64,000 nt of DNA from Gymnogyps californianus (Eukaryota; Chordata; Aves; Accipitriformes; Cathartidae), in assembly GCF_018139145.2 (NCBI RefSeq), contig NC_059500.1, forward strand, positions 49,160,663 through 49,224,662, read 5' to 3'. A model generated the notes under the pieces. It was not told where the DNA came from. It searched no databases and saw only the letters and a program-made list of their open reading frames with translations. Below are positions 24,993 to 38,530 of this stretch, piece after piece (position 1 is the first letter of the stretch; each line of letters opens with the position of its first letter). Both the position numbers and the translations under genes were made by a program.

Positions 24993-27614
24993 ACGGAAGG
25001 ACTGGAATAAAAGAATTATTTCCATCCCCATAGGGTCATATAAAAGCAAACAGGAAGCATTAGAAGACTATTCTTTCTTCTCTTCAATTTTTAAAACTAG
25101 ATGCTATGTTGTAGCAAGAACAAGTAAATATTAAGAAAATAGTTGTCTCTTTCTTTAGTAGAACTTATACAGCTCTCTATCCACTATGGTCATTTAGTCT
25201 ACTTTATCTTCTTTTCTGCATGTGAGCAACTCCCTTCCCAACTGATGGGAATTATGCACACTCAGAGAGGAGAGGCTAGACCCCTACATATTTTTAAGAT
25301 CAACTAGGGTATATATTCTGCTGGCCCTTCAGATGACATCATGCCCTAGCTATGCTGCATCAATACTGAAACAGTTGGGCTTAAACAGAAGCAGCTGGTC
25401 CTTAAACTCTTAGGTTTGTTGGTTTTTTTTTTTTTAATACACTATTCTTTTTGATTCCTGAGGAAAATGTAATATAAATGGAATTTGTCAAGGTGGTAGG
25501 ATAACACAGTTATTTCATACTTGTGGATAAAAGCTCTCACATGTGATGATGATCATATTGTCACATAACAAAATCTCTCTGGTTCATGGAGTGATCGTGA
25601 GATTGGGTCGTCTCTTCCTTTACTTGTGTTTCATATTTTTTCATTATGTTGTAAAAAGTCAGCAGACACAGGAAGGAAATTAAACCTAGCTAAACATTTC
25701 ACACACAGTTCCTCTTTGTTTTGGTTTTCTTTTTTTCATTGAAATTGATGTGGTTTGAAAGTGAATATATCATGTCATATAAAATGAAAGCAAGTTAGTG
25801 TTGAGGATTCTGAGGAGCCAAAATTCACTGTTTTGATGGAGAGTCCAGTCTCCAAATATCTCATGTCTTCTGTTACCATTTATGAAATCCACTAAACAAA
25901 AAAACAGGAACAAACATAAGAATACAAGTTCAAAATGGATAAGAAGGACAATCTAGAAAGTTTGCATTTCAGTAGGATGAAATGACTGGACATGAAGCAG
26001 GTAAAACTAAATTAAGACTTCCTTTTTGGAGTATCCTGATAACTTTTATGAGACTTGAGTTTGACAAGGGAAGCATGTGAGTCAGTGGCATAATCTATGC
26101 TGAGTTTAGATGTGTGCAACTCCTTTCAGTTCCTGAAATTGCACAGGTTTTGTAAGCCAAGAATTTGGCTTGGTTGATCTGTTTCCTCAAGTGAATTATG
26201 AAAAGTCAGTCATGTACTAAGCAAAATAGCTTTGCATTCAGCGTGTGAAGTAAGAAGTGGCTAGCTTTAGGATTTGGAACTTTATGCAATGTATTAAATT
26301 TCAGCAGGAATCCATTGATAGATCATGCTAATAATAAAGTTAGCATAGTAAAGATTTATATGTTCTAAAAAAGAGATGACTGTGATGACATACGTAAAAT
26401 ACTTTTGAGACAAGAACATTAAAAAAGGGCACATTTTGAAAATATTTCGTGAACTATGTAGGATACTCCTATTAAGCGTATTGAAAGCAAGCCATAAAAT
26501 AAAAATATGATTCAGGAACTTAAAATGCAGGCTGCATATTTAAAGATAAAATTATTATTTACATATCACTTTGAGTTGTGTAAGGCATAAGACCATCTTT
26601 TTATATCATTCCACCAGTAACATTCAGAATATGTTTCAGTTATGTGTTGCACTTGGGACAAAAGAAATTCGTAGGCATATTATATCCTTTAATTGCAAAG
26701 ATTTAAGAGTGGTTATACACTTAAAAAAATTCAAAGGTGCGGTACAGTTTGTGTGCGCATTCAGGCTTGACTTTTTTGTAAGTTCATTAGCACTCCTGGT
26801 TTGCAACAGTTGTCTGGAAATGCCTTGAAAGAACCAAGTAATACTCTCATGGTTCTTGATAATTCTTTCAGTTACTTGAGCAAGAAACACCTTCAAAGCT
26901 TCCCTGGACTATCCATTCTTATCCAGCAGTGCAATGTCTAGGAATGTGCAGAAATGAAAGCATATTTACAGCATGTAAAAGAAAGTGGATGAAAGATTAA
27001 GTAAACATTTTAAACATTATTTTCTAATACTTCCTAAAAAAAGATTTTTTTAAAATAAAGTTAGGAAGTAAAAGTTAAATTAATATATTCTCTTTTTTTT
27101 TTTGCAAACTGTTTAATTGCCCTAAAGAGTTTTCCATTTGATTTGTTTTTATTTTTTGCTGATATTCTTTTTGAATATATACATTTATTTTAGCGAGAGT
27201 CATTACCTAAGTATACAATTTCTAGCTCTTCAGATTATGGAGAGCACCTCAAAGATGACTGGATAACTAAATTAATAGCATTGCAAAGTGAGAACTTCTT
27301 CCAGCCACTTAAATCAATTTTACTTAAAAGCTCAGAAGCATTTTGCTATTAATTGCTCTATGAGAAATAAGAAATAGCTACCTAAAGCACACAATAATAA
27401 TTCCTGGATAATATTTGTCATGTATTGGTTTTCCATTTTGGACACATTATAAAAAGTCTGTGTGATTTGCTTGTGTTGTGAGCCACATAATCTTTGACTA
27501 GCTAAAGAAGCTTAGAATTTCTTTGCTTTGAAAATTAAAATTAAATATTTTTTTCAGTACTATCTTCTTAATGAAGTCAGAGTTCTAGCTATCCCATAGC
27601 TTATAGAGTCTTGT

Positions 27615-27715
27615 GAAGTTATTATCTTTATTTTTAGTCATTTTATTAATCATATTACTAGTATTGTGTTAATAATATTATTAATCCTATTATAACTAGT
27701 TAGCGGTCTAACACT
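27615..27715 (+). repeat. AT-rich low-complexity segment
   Basis: About 100 bases almost free of G and C, with repeated ATTAAT/TATTA units. Confidence 0.7.
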
Positions 27716-29628
27716 CATAACTCTAGTTATGTTCTAAAAGAAAATGCAAGCTTACATGGAGATAAACACTGGCTGATCCTTTTTGTTTCCTTTAGAGGTA
27801 TCTGATATGGCTTAAGACCTTTTCCAATGCAATCCTAGTTAATCAAAGGTTTGACTATATTCCTGCTGTCCTGTACATACACAAAACTCCAAATTGTTGG
27901 CAGTAGGTGTAGCTGTTGTAAAATGGGCTTTACAAGAGTGGGGTTGTGACACAAACTGCTGATTACCAGAGGCAGCAGATCATGTGAGGAGCCAATGCAG
28001 TGCTGCTTTGACTGAAGGAGGGTTTTTTATCCATTTCACAGCTGCAACCCTCCCTTGTGGAATGCATCCTGTAGCAATTCGTGTTTAAGGGTTGACTAAA
28101 TCCAGCTTCACCATTCCTACATCATTTGTGCCGAGGTCAACTCCTGTATAAATATCCTCTGCCAGAAACGTTGGAATATCTTTTGAGATCTTTGACTAAA
28201 CACTGCTATTCCTTGTAAATTAGGGTCAAGATAACCAGAAGATTCAGGAGTCCCACCTCAAACCTGGTTTTTCAACACAGGGCAGAGGAAAGCAAAGCAG
28301 AGTCCCAGCCCTTACTGTCAATGACCCAGTAATTCTGTTTTCCCTTCTAAAAATTAGACAGTATTGCTTTTGAATAGACAAGCTCCACTGAGCCTAGATT
28401 TTTTAAAACGGGCCTTTTTTCATCACCTTCTGAGCTACAAGTAACATTACTCATCATATCAACCTTATACATACCTATATCTTTGATCTTTTCCTCAAAC
28501 AGAGAAGTCTTTCTGTCTTTCTTTTCCTGGAAGCACTACACTTGTGAAAACGACTTTTTCTTCCATTGTTCACCAGAAGAATTCACTCCCTGAATTAGCT
28601 GTTCATCCATTTCTGTTTCTGTATTTATTTCAGATGTCCTTTCTTCTAAAGGCAAGATGTTCAGGCTATATCTTGTTGCAAGAAGGCAATGGAGAGTAAA
28701 TAAGAGAAGAGACCATATTAAAAATTATGTCAGTGGTCAGAAGCAATGTCCTAAGCCTCCTTTTGAACAGAAAGACATCTTTTCCAAATAATTTTTTAGA
28801 TGGAAAAGAGAGAGAAGGGAAGAGGATAAGTTCCTGTGAGAACTGTGCACTTGAATGGAAAGAATTGTCCTTGTCAAGTGAATTCTCTCTGGACTCAGAG
28901 GAGGTCTATCCTGTGAGTGAGGAGAAAGGGCCTGTGGCTCCAGTGGTTAGATTCCCCTGGGATCTGCTTCCCGGCCTCATCTGTGAGTCCTGCCCCAGCA
29001 GATACTGCCTTACAAAGAGATAGGTGTAGTTGGTCCTTGAACCCAGCCCTGAGGTATAGCTGCTCAGGCAATGATCCTGAGCTGTGGATGAGACGACATG
29101 CGGATGGGAGGAGGGAATAGTTATTTCCTGTCCAAAGAGGACAGCAATGCCAAAGTTTCATCTAAGAGTCTGTGTTGGAGAGCACATGCAGAGGTGAAGG
29201 TCTGGAAGGTGAAGCTTAAAGCAGTTGGCTTCATTTCTGGCTCTCACCTTTAAGAGCCAAGAATTTTGTGGTCAAAACCACTGATGAAACAGGAGGCGGG
29301 TGGACATTCTGCCTTCAGTAAGTCTTGTTGAGAAGCTACTGTCAGATCTTAAGGAGAAATACAGCCATCTTCTCTGTCAGCCTTAGTGCCTGCTAAATCC
29401 CTGTTTCACCTCAGTATTGGCACTATTAAAATCTGTGTTTCTTAAGCTAGGAAACAGCATTAGTAACAATACGTTACTACATTTTCCTTTCTCTCAATAT
29501 ATGCAAAATAAATTAATTCTCAGTGTACCTGTTCAGAGGAACAAAGCAAGAACTTTTCACTTTGTCTTTCTGCTATTAAAATAGGACTATTATTGCTCAG
29601 GTTTGTCTTTAAATTTTCTCACAAAGTG

Positions 29629-29631
<3 letters not shown>

Positions 29632-29675
<44 letters not shown>
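29632..29675 (+). repeat. (GT)22 microsatellite
   Basis: An uninterrupted 44-base GT run, likely polymorphic in length. Confidence 0.98.
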
Positions 29676-29676
<1 letters not shown>

Positions 29677-31274
29677 CCACAAGATGGGAAAGGTGATTGA
29701 GCCCCATGAATAAATTTAAAAACAAAATAATATCTGCTCAAGGTGACTTATAAATAAATATGAGGCAACTATTGGTGCCAAGTGTGATCATGCCACTTGA
29801 TTGCTAGTTAAATCAGTCCAGATTTAAACATGTAAACTCCTTGATTTGTATGGAGCAAGACATCTGTAGGTGGTTTATTAAAACCTGCTGATGTCTCCAG
29901 AACTAAATTTGTGCAAATATAGGCCTCTGGGTAGCTGTATTGAAAAAGCAGAGACATACTTTTTGTCTGGTTACCTGACTTCTAGCCCTGTACAGGTGTG
30001 CTTGAATAAATTAACATCAGTTACCTATGATGAGCCACTGCATACATTATCAAGGGAGGTGAAGATGTGAGAAAGCTGCTACCTGCCTCCTGTTATCACC
30101 TCCTTGGCACAACAGCACCCATTTTTTCATCATCCTACTATGCTTGGAATCATCTACAGATAACGTTTTAGAGAATTATTTTCTATAAATGCACTCAATT
30201 GTAGGAGCAGATAGCTCCAAGAAATAAGATGTTGCATACCAGTCCATGATAACTATTACTGTATTTCCCCTAATATAATTAGCTATCATATACAGCTTGA
30301 ATTTCCTCCAATAAGATCAAGGAAATCAGGTTTTAAGACATTAGGTGTTTGATAAACCATTTGTCAAGAGACAAAAGGGCTATTTTATACATTTTTGAAA
30401 ATATAAACATATTTACACCTATACTACTGTTTCTGGACATGGTGCAGTTCATGAAGAGACTAGCTGCATATCCAGTACAATTGTATGAACCATTAGGTTT
30501 TCTCTTGTAGAGTCACTAAGATGTGTGTCACTGCTAATGTTCACATAACTCTTCCTTACCCAAGAGAATGTGGATCATAAAGAAACATTTTGTGCCACCC
30601 CTAACACAGAGCTAACCTCTTCCACGAGTAGTCATGTTGAACACAGACTACCTGTCTTATTGCATACTCACCAATGTGAACAAGAGAAGCAGAATTAAAA
30701 CTAGACTGCATAGAACTAATTTCTTCATAAGATTTTTATTATTATTATTTAAAACAAAAGAAATAAATTAAAACAAGCCCTAAAGAGGCTACTTACGTGA
30801 GTAAAGATTGTAGGATCAGCTCTGGCATGGAGGGAAGTCTTTTCCAACTACACATATCCATTTGTTCTGGGTTTCAGTTGGAGGTGGTGGTTGTTTTTTA
30901 AAATGATCTGCTGCCTTCATTATCCTCTTCTCTTTTGGTACACAAAATAGTATCACTTTGAGAGTGAGAGAACAGTTTCTTGTGCAGTGCAAGAAGTCTG
31001 TGCTGGTTTTGGCTGGGATAGAGTCAATTTTCTTCATAGTAGCTAGTATGGGGCTATGTTTTGGATTTGTGCTGAAAACATTGTTGAGAATACAGGGATG
31101 TTTTCGTTATTGCTGAGCAGTGCTTACACAGAGTTACGGTCTTTTCTGCTTCTCGCACCACCCCACCAGCGAGGAGGCTGGGGGTGCACAAGAAGTTGGG
31201 AGGGGACACAGCCAGGACAGCTGACCCCAGCTGACCAAAGGGATATTCCATACCATATGATGTCATGCTCAGCA

Positions 31275-31279
31275 TATAA
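31275..31279 (+). promoter_or_regulatory. TATA-like box of LTR copy 1
   Basis: CATATAACG occupies the place where copy 2 has TATATAAA, so the box here appears weakened. Confidence 0.5.
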
Positions 31280-31462
31280 CGCTGGGGGAAGAAGAAGGAA
31301 GGGGGGGACGTTGGGAGTGATGACATTTTGTCTTCCCAAGTAACCATTACATGTGATGGAGCCCTGCTTTCCTGGAGATGGCTGAACACCTGCCTGCTGA
31401 TGGGAAGTAGTGAATGAATTCCTTGTTTTGCTTTGCTTGCATGTGGGGCTTTTGCTTTACCT

Positions 31463-31468
31463 ATTAAA
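31463..31468 (+). terminator. LTR copy 1 poly(A) signal ATTAAA
   Basis: It aligns with the ATTAAA of copy 2 and is followed by GTCTTTATCTC and the shared CAACCCACGAGTTTT segment. In sense orientation within the intron it could act as a premature poly(A) site for BNC2. Confidence 0.55.
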
Positions 31469-34424
31469 CCGTCTTTATCTCAACCCACGAGTTTTCTCAC
31501 TTTTACCCTTCTGATTCTCTCCCCCATCCCAACACGGGGGGAATGAGTGAGCTGCTGTGTGGTGCTTAGTTGCTGGCTGGGGTTAAACCACAACAAAGTC
31601 TCATTTTTGTGTGAACTTGCAAAATAAGTCAAGGACTTTTCAGTGACCTGAAAAGTTTATTTAAATAAACTGCTACACCTGCTATTTAAATCCTGCTACA
31701 CCAGGATTAAGATAGGTGGTAAGCATAAGTAAAGCATTGAAAATACTAGCCAAAAGCAAAACATGCATTGAGCAATATTTTCCCCAGTATGTGTTGTGAC
31801 AAATAGTGTAAACGTTTAATTTGTTTTGTCCAAGTTTCCTGCGCAGGTTCTGTGTGTTTTATGTTCGGTGAAAGAGATTGTTAGGGAAGACAGGACTGGG
31901 AACATGAATGCTTATTCATAATATCCTGGTTGCCCCTAGGTTCCTAGGAAATAACTGGAAGAACTAAAACTCTTCTCCAGAGAGTGGGAGAAAATTGAGT
32001 ATTTTCCATTTATCTGAGTAAATGTAAAGCTGTTCCCCATATACAGAGACGTCCCATCTTCCCTAGTCTTTTGGAAGTGGGGTAAACAAAACATCTACCT
32101 ACATTGGTTCTTGCAGAGAAAGGCTCTAGCTGTTCTTTTAAACTTAACAGCAGAAGACTATAAGATTTCTGCTACAGTGGAGGAAGCTGTACTTTACAGA
32201 TACAAGATAGCACCAGGGCACTACTCCCAAAAGCCTGGATGCATGAAAATGGAACAAGACACTGCAACCTGAGAGATGTAGTACTCTCAGGTGGAGGAGT
32301 CCGGGGAGAAATAATGAAGGGGCAGGGACACACATCTGTGGCAGGAATAGCTGTGTGTTTAGTGCCCTTTGGAGTTACAGCTCTTGATGAAGGAGAGAGA
32401 CACTAAGTAGGCAGGTAAATGCCATCATATACATAATACCTTAATTTGTCAGCTGTGCTTGTCCGTCTGAAAAGAGAAACTGTCACCTGAAGAGGCAAAC
32501 TTTACATTGGATCTTATGGCCTAACCAAAGATTACTTGTAAATGAGGCCATTTTCTTCTCCCCTTAATGATGATGATGCTCCTCCCCCTAGATTTGAGCC
32601 ATTTCATTCATTAGAACATGAACTGAGTGACTGTGCCGGGGCATATCCGAATTAAAGTTAGGTTTACCTGAAAGTAAGAAAACTGGTGAGGCAAGTCCTA
32701 GAAATTACCTAGAAAAAAAATAACCCAGAAGGGGGAAAAATTACCTGGTGTAGATGACTCCAAATAGCTACAACACTGTTTTGGAGGATAGTGTGCCAGT
32801 CCTGTCAGTATATCTAGACAGAGGTAGACATTGTTCACAGTTGGCCTCATCCCAAAGATGCAGTCATTCCTAGGGTTTGTGAGGTCATGGGGTATTTTTT
32901 GAAGTAGAATTGTGTAGCAGGCAATCAGTATAGTAAAACAAAGCTCATCTGAGTTCCTATTCCATTGCTTTTTGACAAGATAGGTCTTGGCTAGTGGACC
33001 CAGATAGGTTGGTTAAGAATTACAGGGAGCCTTTTGCTGTAGCCACCGATGTCTGAGGCACTGGCCTGAAGGCGGGTTTGCAACAAACAGGTGAGACAGG
33101 AGTGTTTTGCACTGGAATATGTCTTAGTAAAAAGATGTTACTTAAAAATGTTTGGCAATTTATGGGCCCTGGGAAAAAGAAAATCCAAATCCCAGCCTCT
33201 CTAAATCTGGGACACTTTTTCGTGGTTATACAAGTTGCTAGTGGTTAGCAAATATGACAGGGAGTAATAGCAAATTCGTAGAGCCTGTAATTGCAGGAGT
33301 ATACTGTACCGTTAGAAACAGTTAAGGTGAGAGATAACCAGACTGCTGATGACTTATCTAAGGGTGATCCTGAAAGAAGAGATGCAGAGTTATCAATGAG
33401 AGTTAAATACTCGACAGTGTCAAGGAGAGACTATGTACTGTGTAGGCACTGCAAGTGCACTGCAAGGCACTGTGCATGGCTTTTCACTACCCCTTAATCC
33501 TCACCTGGAGAACTCACAGTCTTCTGTCCTTTGCCTCTTTTCAGGAAAGATGGCCAGCTGTGCCACACATCATGTACCAGTATTCGTGATATTATGCTGT
33601 AGGTACTACAGTAGAAACCACTCATTCACGTACAGCAGGTACACATAAAACGTTCTCAATGGCGCTAGAGATACTTCAGATGGTCTGTTGGGACCTGAGG
33701 TAACAGGAATATCTCAGGTGCGATACCACTTATGGCTCTTCACATGTTGACCTTTTAATGGCAAACACTGGATATTTCCTGATAGAAGTTTTGAGCCCAC
33801 CACTTCTAAAGAAAATCTAAGGCTTTTAGTAGTGCTTCCTACTTCCTAGCAACATCTTTTAAATAAGCATCTTGCCTTGTGCTAAGCAAGTTTTTCTTTT
33901 TTTTTTTTTTAATTAAGAGCTCATTTCACATTTAAGCTTGCCCTAAAAAGCATTACTTAAAAAGATCTGTCTAAGAAATAATTTAACATTTTTGCCATAA
34001 GGCACCTGCAAGCTTCATATAAATGGACCTGGAAGAGAAATGAAAGAGTTTTATATTTGCCAAAAATGTAAACTGTCATAAAAAAGAAAGGATTACAGGA
34101 CTTTGTTGGCATTGTATATAAATGTAAAGTGGTTCTTTTTGTATGGGGGAGAGTGGGGGGAGAGAAAGAAAGGATGGGATTGTAATAAGAAGATATTTTT
34201 TGCTGTCACTTTGTTTTTGCTTTTTTTTGGAAGAGAAAGGGGGGAAAAAAAGCCCTAAGCTGTATGTCCGTGTCAAACTATATGAGTCTGAAACATAAGC
34301 TGTAAATTATAAGTTTTATAAGTTGTTATTTCCAATGTTACTGATTTTGATTCTAGTGCTTTACAAACTTTATTGCTTATTTTATTAACTAGGGAAAAGT
34401 GTTTCCTGCTTCCAGTTCAATACA

Positions 34425-34483
34425 TTTTTTTCCTTTCTCTCCGTCTTCCTCCCTCTCTCTCCCTCTCTCTCTCCTTTTCTTTG
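34425..34483 (+). repeat. CT-rich tract
   Basis: An imperfect CTCTCC/CCCT pyrimidine run of about 60 bases with one G. Confidence 0.9.
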
Positions 34484-35589
34484 TTATGCCAAAATAAAAA
34501 AGCAATTACACTTCAGCCACTTACAACTGAAAATACAAACAGGACATAGTTAATTTTGCTGCCCATAAATCTTACATTGTACTTTTGTGTTTAACGCACA
34601 AAATGTGGAAATAAAAATAGCCCAAACATATATATGTGTGTGTGTCTGTGGATGCGTGTACTGAAAGAAAGACCTATATATAGCTGTGTTGGTAAATAAA
34701 GATCTAAAAATACAATGGATAGAAAGAGAACTTGGATTCAGAAAAGGTAAATGAGCCCTTGTTTCAAGAAGAAGATGCACGCAGATGATACATTATGCAA
34801 GATTGAGAATGAAGATTTCATGAGGGGAGGAGGCAGGCCCTGGCAGGAAGGATAACAGATCCTGCGCTGGACGTCTCTCAGGTCTGATAGCTAGATAGGG
34901 GAGCAGCTCTAATTCTGCAGCCTTTTTAGTCTGTTCTGTCACAGAAGGGGCACTGCTGGGTCAGTCAGCTCACTAGTAATTGTGTTTTACAGACTTCTAA
35001 AGCAATTGGCTCAGTCAGTCCCAATTCAATAAAAGTGGAGAGCGAGAGTGAGAGCACTTTTGTTCTATTTTTTACTTGAAATTATTTCATTCAGCAGTCT
35101 GTCTTTTTTATTACCAGGATTTGACATTAGCACTCCAAGCTATATTAGCATCCATTTCAGCAGTTCAGTAATGGTATTAAAAAAACACTTAACTTCAACG
35201 GTGAATGGTTGTATGACAGTACCATAAAAATCCACATTAAAAAAAAACTTACGTATTTGTCCCTGCAAATTATTTTTCACTTGTTTAACCACTTCAAAAC
35301 TACACTCTCTTGACTGGTGTTTTCAAGAGCTCTAGCAGCAGGGAAGGCGTGTAAAGGAGCTGAGAAGCAACTGCAGCAACAATAGCATAAAGGGAAAAAT
35401 GAAGACATTTAAAGAAGAAGAAAAATGTAATAGGAACACGCAAGCACACATACATGCACAAGAAAGACCTCTCATTTTGGGTGGGTGCCTGTCATTCATC
35501 AACTGAAGTAAGATTTTAAACTCATATCACTCAAGGTAAAATCTTTGGCATCTTCCACATTTCTGGGATTTAATTTTGAACCCAGCACT

Positions 35590-36140
35590 CTCCAAGCTTG
35601 GGACGGCAGCCTAACTATCTTGGCACTGCAGCACACTCATAAATGACTGCATTAGGTTCTAAATTCTGATTAAACATTCTGTAATTAATCAATGGTAGAC
35701 ATGAAGCAGTTGGCAAGGTCCAGAGCTGCAAAATGTTTAAGACATAAAACATTACAAAGTAATTAGAATGTGCTCCTTCAAGAGAAGGATTGCCTTCAAT
35801 AAAGAGGTAAATGATAGCATCATGTTTATTGTGGACGTAGGCAGCCAGTGCAATATGATAAACTGCAGGAGATACACATATCAGTAATCATCCACATTAT
35901 TAGTGTCATTAATCATAATTCTAAAAATATGACAGCAGCAGCCAACTTTTTGACCAATTTTGCCTCTGCCTGTTGGCCGTTATAACTTCACTAATAGACT
36001 GCAGAGCTCCTGTGCGTGGCAGTTTGCATTGAGAATGGAAGGTTAATTATATTTGAGCTGCTGATTCCTTCTCTCCTCGGAAAAGACTGAGCACTTTGAC
36101 AATCCCAGGAGCTCACTGCTGTTAAACCAGTAAAAGTACT
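35590..36140. promoter_or_regulatory. candidate conserved noncoding element / enhancer
   Basis: This is about 550 bases of unique, balanced-composition sequence with many homeodomain cores: GTAATTAATCAATGG at 35681, AGTAATTAG near 35758, a cluster of ATTA/TAAT from 35885 to 35920, and GTTAATTATA near 36042. It is free of simple repeats and transposons. A role as a BNC2 or regional developmental enhancer is inference; conservation must be tested. Confidence 0.35.
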
Positions 36141-37989
36141 TTATTGAAATTTTCTTTGTTGGTCAGGAATGAGTAGATGTTTCAAATGAGATATAAGCGC
36201 CAGGCTGGGACGGCCGCTAATGTTTCTTCCAAAATAATCCTTGGACAGCAAGCTGAACTCATACTTCCCTTAGATATCTTTGCACAGTCTCTCGTGGATG
36301 GGTAAAAAGTTGAGAATTTAATAACTGCTGACAATAGTATGTATGGAAGAAATGTCGGAGGATTGAAATTACTGAGGACTTGGGGCGTCAGCGAAGGGAG
36401 GTTATAGGATAATCAGCTATCAGTTGACCTGAAAGGGGTACTTATTTAGTAATGTAAATTTACTAATAGAGGAACCCTGTTAAGTGCCACATCATATTTG
36501 GTTTTATAGCTCCTCTGGTATTATATAAATAAAACCAGCATTTTTAGACAAACAAAGCAGTGGGAATGAGAATTACCATTGCGTTGTGACCAAAAGAAAT
36601 GGTTTACATATTTGCTGTGGAACTGAAATCATACAAAACTATGCCTGGATCTGAGGGTTTATTATGAATTTGAACTTACAATGCAATCAGTAAAGACTTT
36701 ATGAACCTTCTAAGCAAATCATGAGATAATGTGTTGCTGTGCATCACTATTTGGGAGAAAAGAATTGGTTTCAAAGCAGAATTGGGGGAAACTAGCTATT
36801 CTGACTGAGTTTTATCTTTTTTGCATTTACTGAAACTTGAAACTCAGTAAAATTCATGAGTGGGATGCTGAACTGTTTGCATAAAATCTTGCAAAATTAT
36901 CACAATTTACATAGCTGTTGTAACAGTATAATAAAATGAAGGATGAAAACTTCTGATTACAAAACTTGGATGATGTAATATTTAGATGGTTTAGGTTTGA
37001 AAAGAAATTTAATTCATGCAGTTTGGCAACGGATTCTACTTGGATGTTGCCTCAGTACTTCTTAAGGGGAAATGCACCTTGTGAAAAGGACCAGCAAAAT
37101 ACTTCGACACATAGGAGATGAGGACCTAATGCATGACTGCTGTGCAGGGCCTTGCGTGAATTGCCTGAACAGGAATAAACTTTTCCGTAGAGCATGTGTA
37201 GATTGTAGAAACAGCTTATGGCATTTGGACTGATTGTCAATGGTGCTAAGCACCTGTAATTTCCATTGAAGGACTTTGTCGTACATATGATGACCTTCTC
37301 TGCATGTAACGTTGCTACACTGAGTTAGTTCACTTAGGAAATATTCTGTCAGATAAATCTTTTTATTCTAAACTTTCTCAACCAGTCCGGATATTAGACA
37401 AGAGTGCTGGCTATTTTGTAATGAGTTTGTTTTGCTTCCAGGCAGCTAGTAAAGTGAGAGGTTGAAGTGTTGCAACACAATTTTGATCATTTCTGAGTAA
37501 CTTTGGCAAGTACACCAGTGGTTGTGCCTTTTGTTTTTATAATATCTTTTGATCTTTAATGGACAACAATAGTAATATATTAAGAGTGCGACATGACCTC
37601 GATGCTTCTGAGCACACACAGCTGTTGTGAAAGTGTAATTCTGTTCACACCGTAAGGACCGTCTCACTAAACACCTCAACAGGTATGTACTGAATTATTG
37701 GGCCTTTCAAGAATCCTGAACCTGTCAGATTTTACATTAAAAATTATTTGGTAGCAAACATTGCCATCAGATATCAGTTCCACATCTAACCTGAGTATTT
37801 GCTCACACAGTCAGCTATCCTGCCTCCCCAAATGCCATCGTGGCATTAACATTTTTTATGCATTCCATGGTGATGACAAATTGTTTTCTTACTCTAACTG
37901 TGGATTAACTATGCAAAGGGCATGTTTGCCACTGCCAACAAACCAATAATTCTTACTAACATCTTCAGAGTTACAACATTTATAAAGTT

Positions 37990-38530
37990 GCAAAGTGGAG
38001 TAAACAAACCATCTGTTTGGCTTTACCATATATGTCATGCTCTCTTATTAGCATATTACGATTCATTTAGTAAACAAATTTGGTGATTTCGTTCATGTCA
38101 AAGTTAGAGGGAGCTTGAAGATGATTAACATTCCTGGGACAGGCACATTAATACATTGCTTCCTCTGCAAAGTTAAATGGCTTCTCAGGAGGATCACCCC
38201 TTGTTGACAAGATGAGACTGTCAATTTTGTTTGCCTGCCACATTAGGGGCCGTAAGGGGATGGGAAGCTCTGAGAAAGAGGAGCAGTGTAGGCAGCATAA
38301 TTCACTGCGAATTGAAAAAAGAAGTCTAATTCTGATAAATGGTCGACCCCAATACATCCTACCTGTTATTACAACAGACGTGCCGTATCTGTGCAGTAAA
38401 TTAGTTAAACCCCTAAAGAGTTTGATGGGAGCTTATCTTCAAGTGAATAATTTGAGTGTAGAGGGAGCTGTCTTCGTGACCAGTGTGAGTGATTTGTTTC
38501 ATATTGAAAGGGATTGAAATGACTGGGCTC
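37990..38530. promoter_or_regulatory. candidate conserved noncoding block with a 101-codon open frame
   Basis: The block holds several CpGs (near 38250, 38309, 38343 and 38381-38387), TAATTA-like and CTGTCAA motifs and no repeat. A + strand frame (38212-38517) stays open for 101 codons, but it has no family resemblance and no strong splice-site pair. It is better read as possible regulatory DNA than as an exon. Confidence 0.25.

Larger units (their letters stand above)
30999..31595 (+). mobile_element. solo LTR of an avian endogenous retrovirus (ERV-L-like), copy 1
   Basis: The element begins TGTGCTGGTTTTGGCTGGGA and ends GGGTTAAACCACAACA. It is flanked by a perfect 5-bp target-site duplication, AAGTC at 30994-30998 and 31596-31600. 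A TATAA-type box lies at 31275-31279 and an ATTAAA poly(A) signal at 31463-31468, followed by a T-rich element. No internal retroviral sequence is present, so it is a solo LTR left by recombination. I recognise the termini as a family common in bird genomes. The 5-bp duplication and TG...CA ends fit ERV-L, but the class is inferred. It lies in the last intron of BNC2 in sense orientation. Confidence 0.93.

Noticed and set aside
24685..25134. 149-codon + frame just inside the last intron
   Set aside because: It is partly produced by a GGAT repeat and has no family resemblance.
30999..31595. A full-length endogenous retrovirus between the two LTRs
   Set aside because: Each LTR has its own target-site duplication, and BNC2 sequence, not retroviral genes, lies between them.
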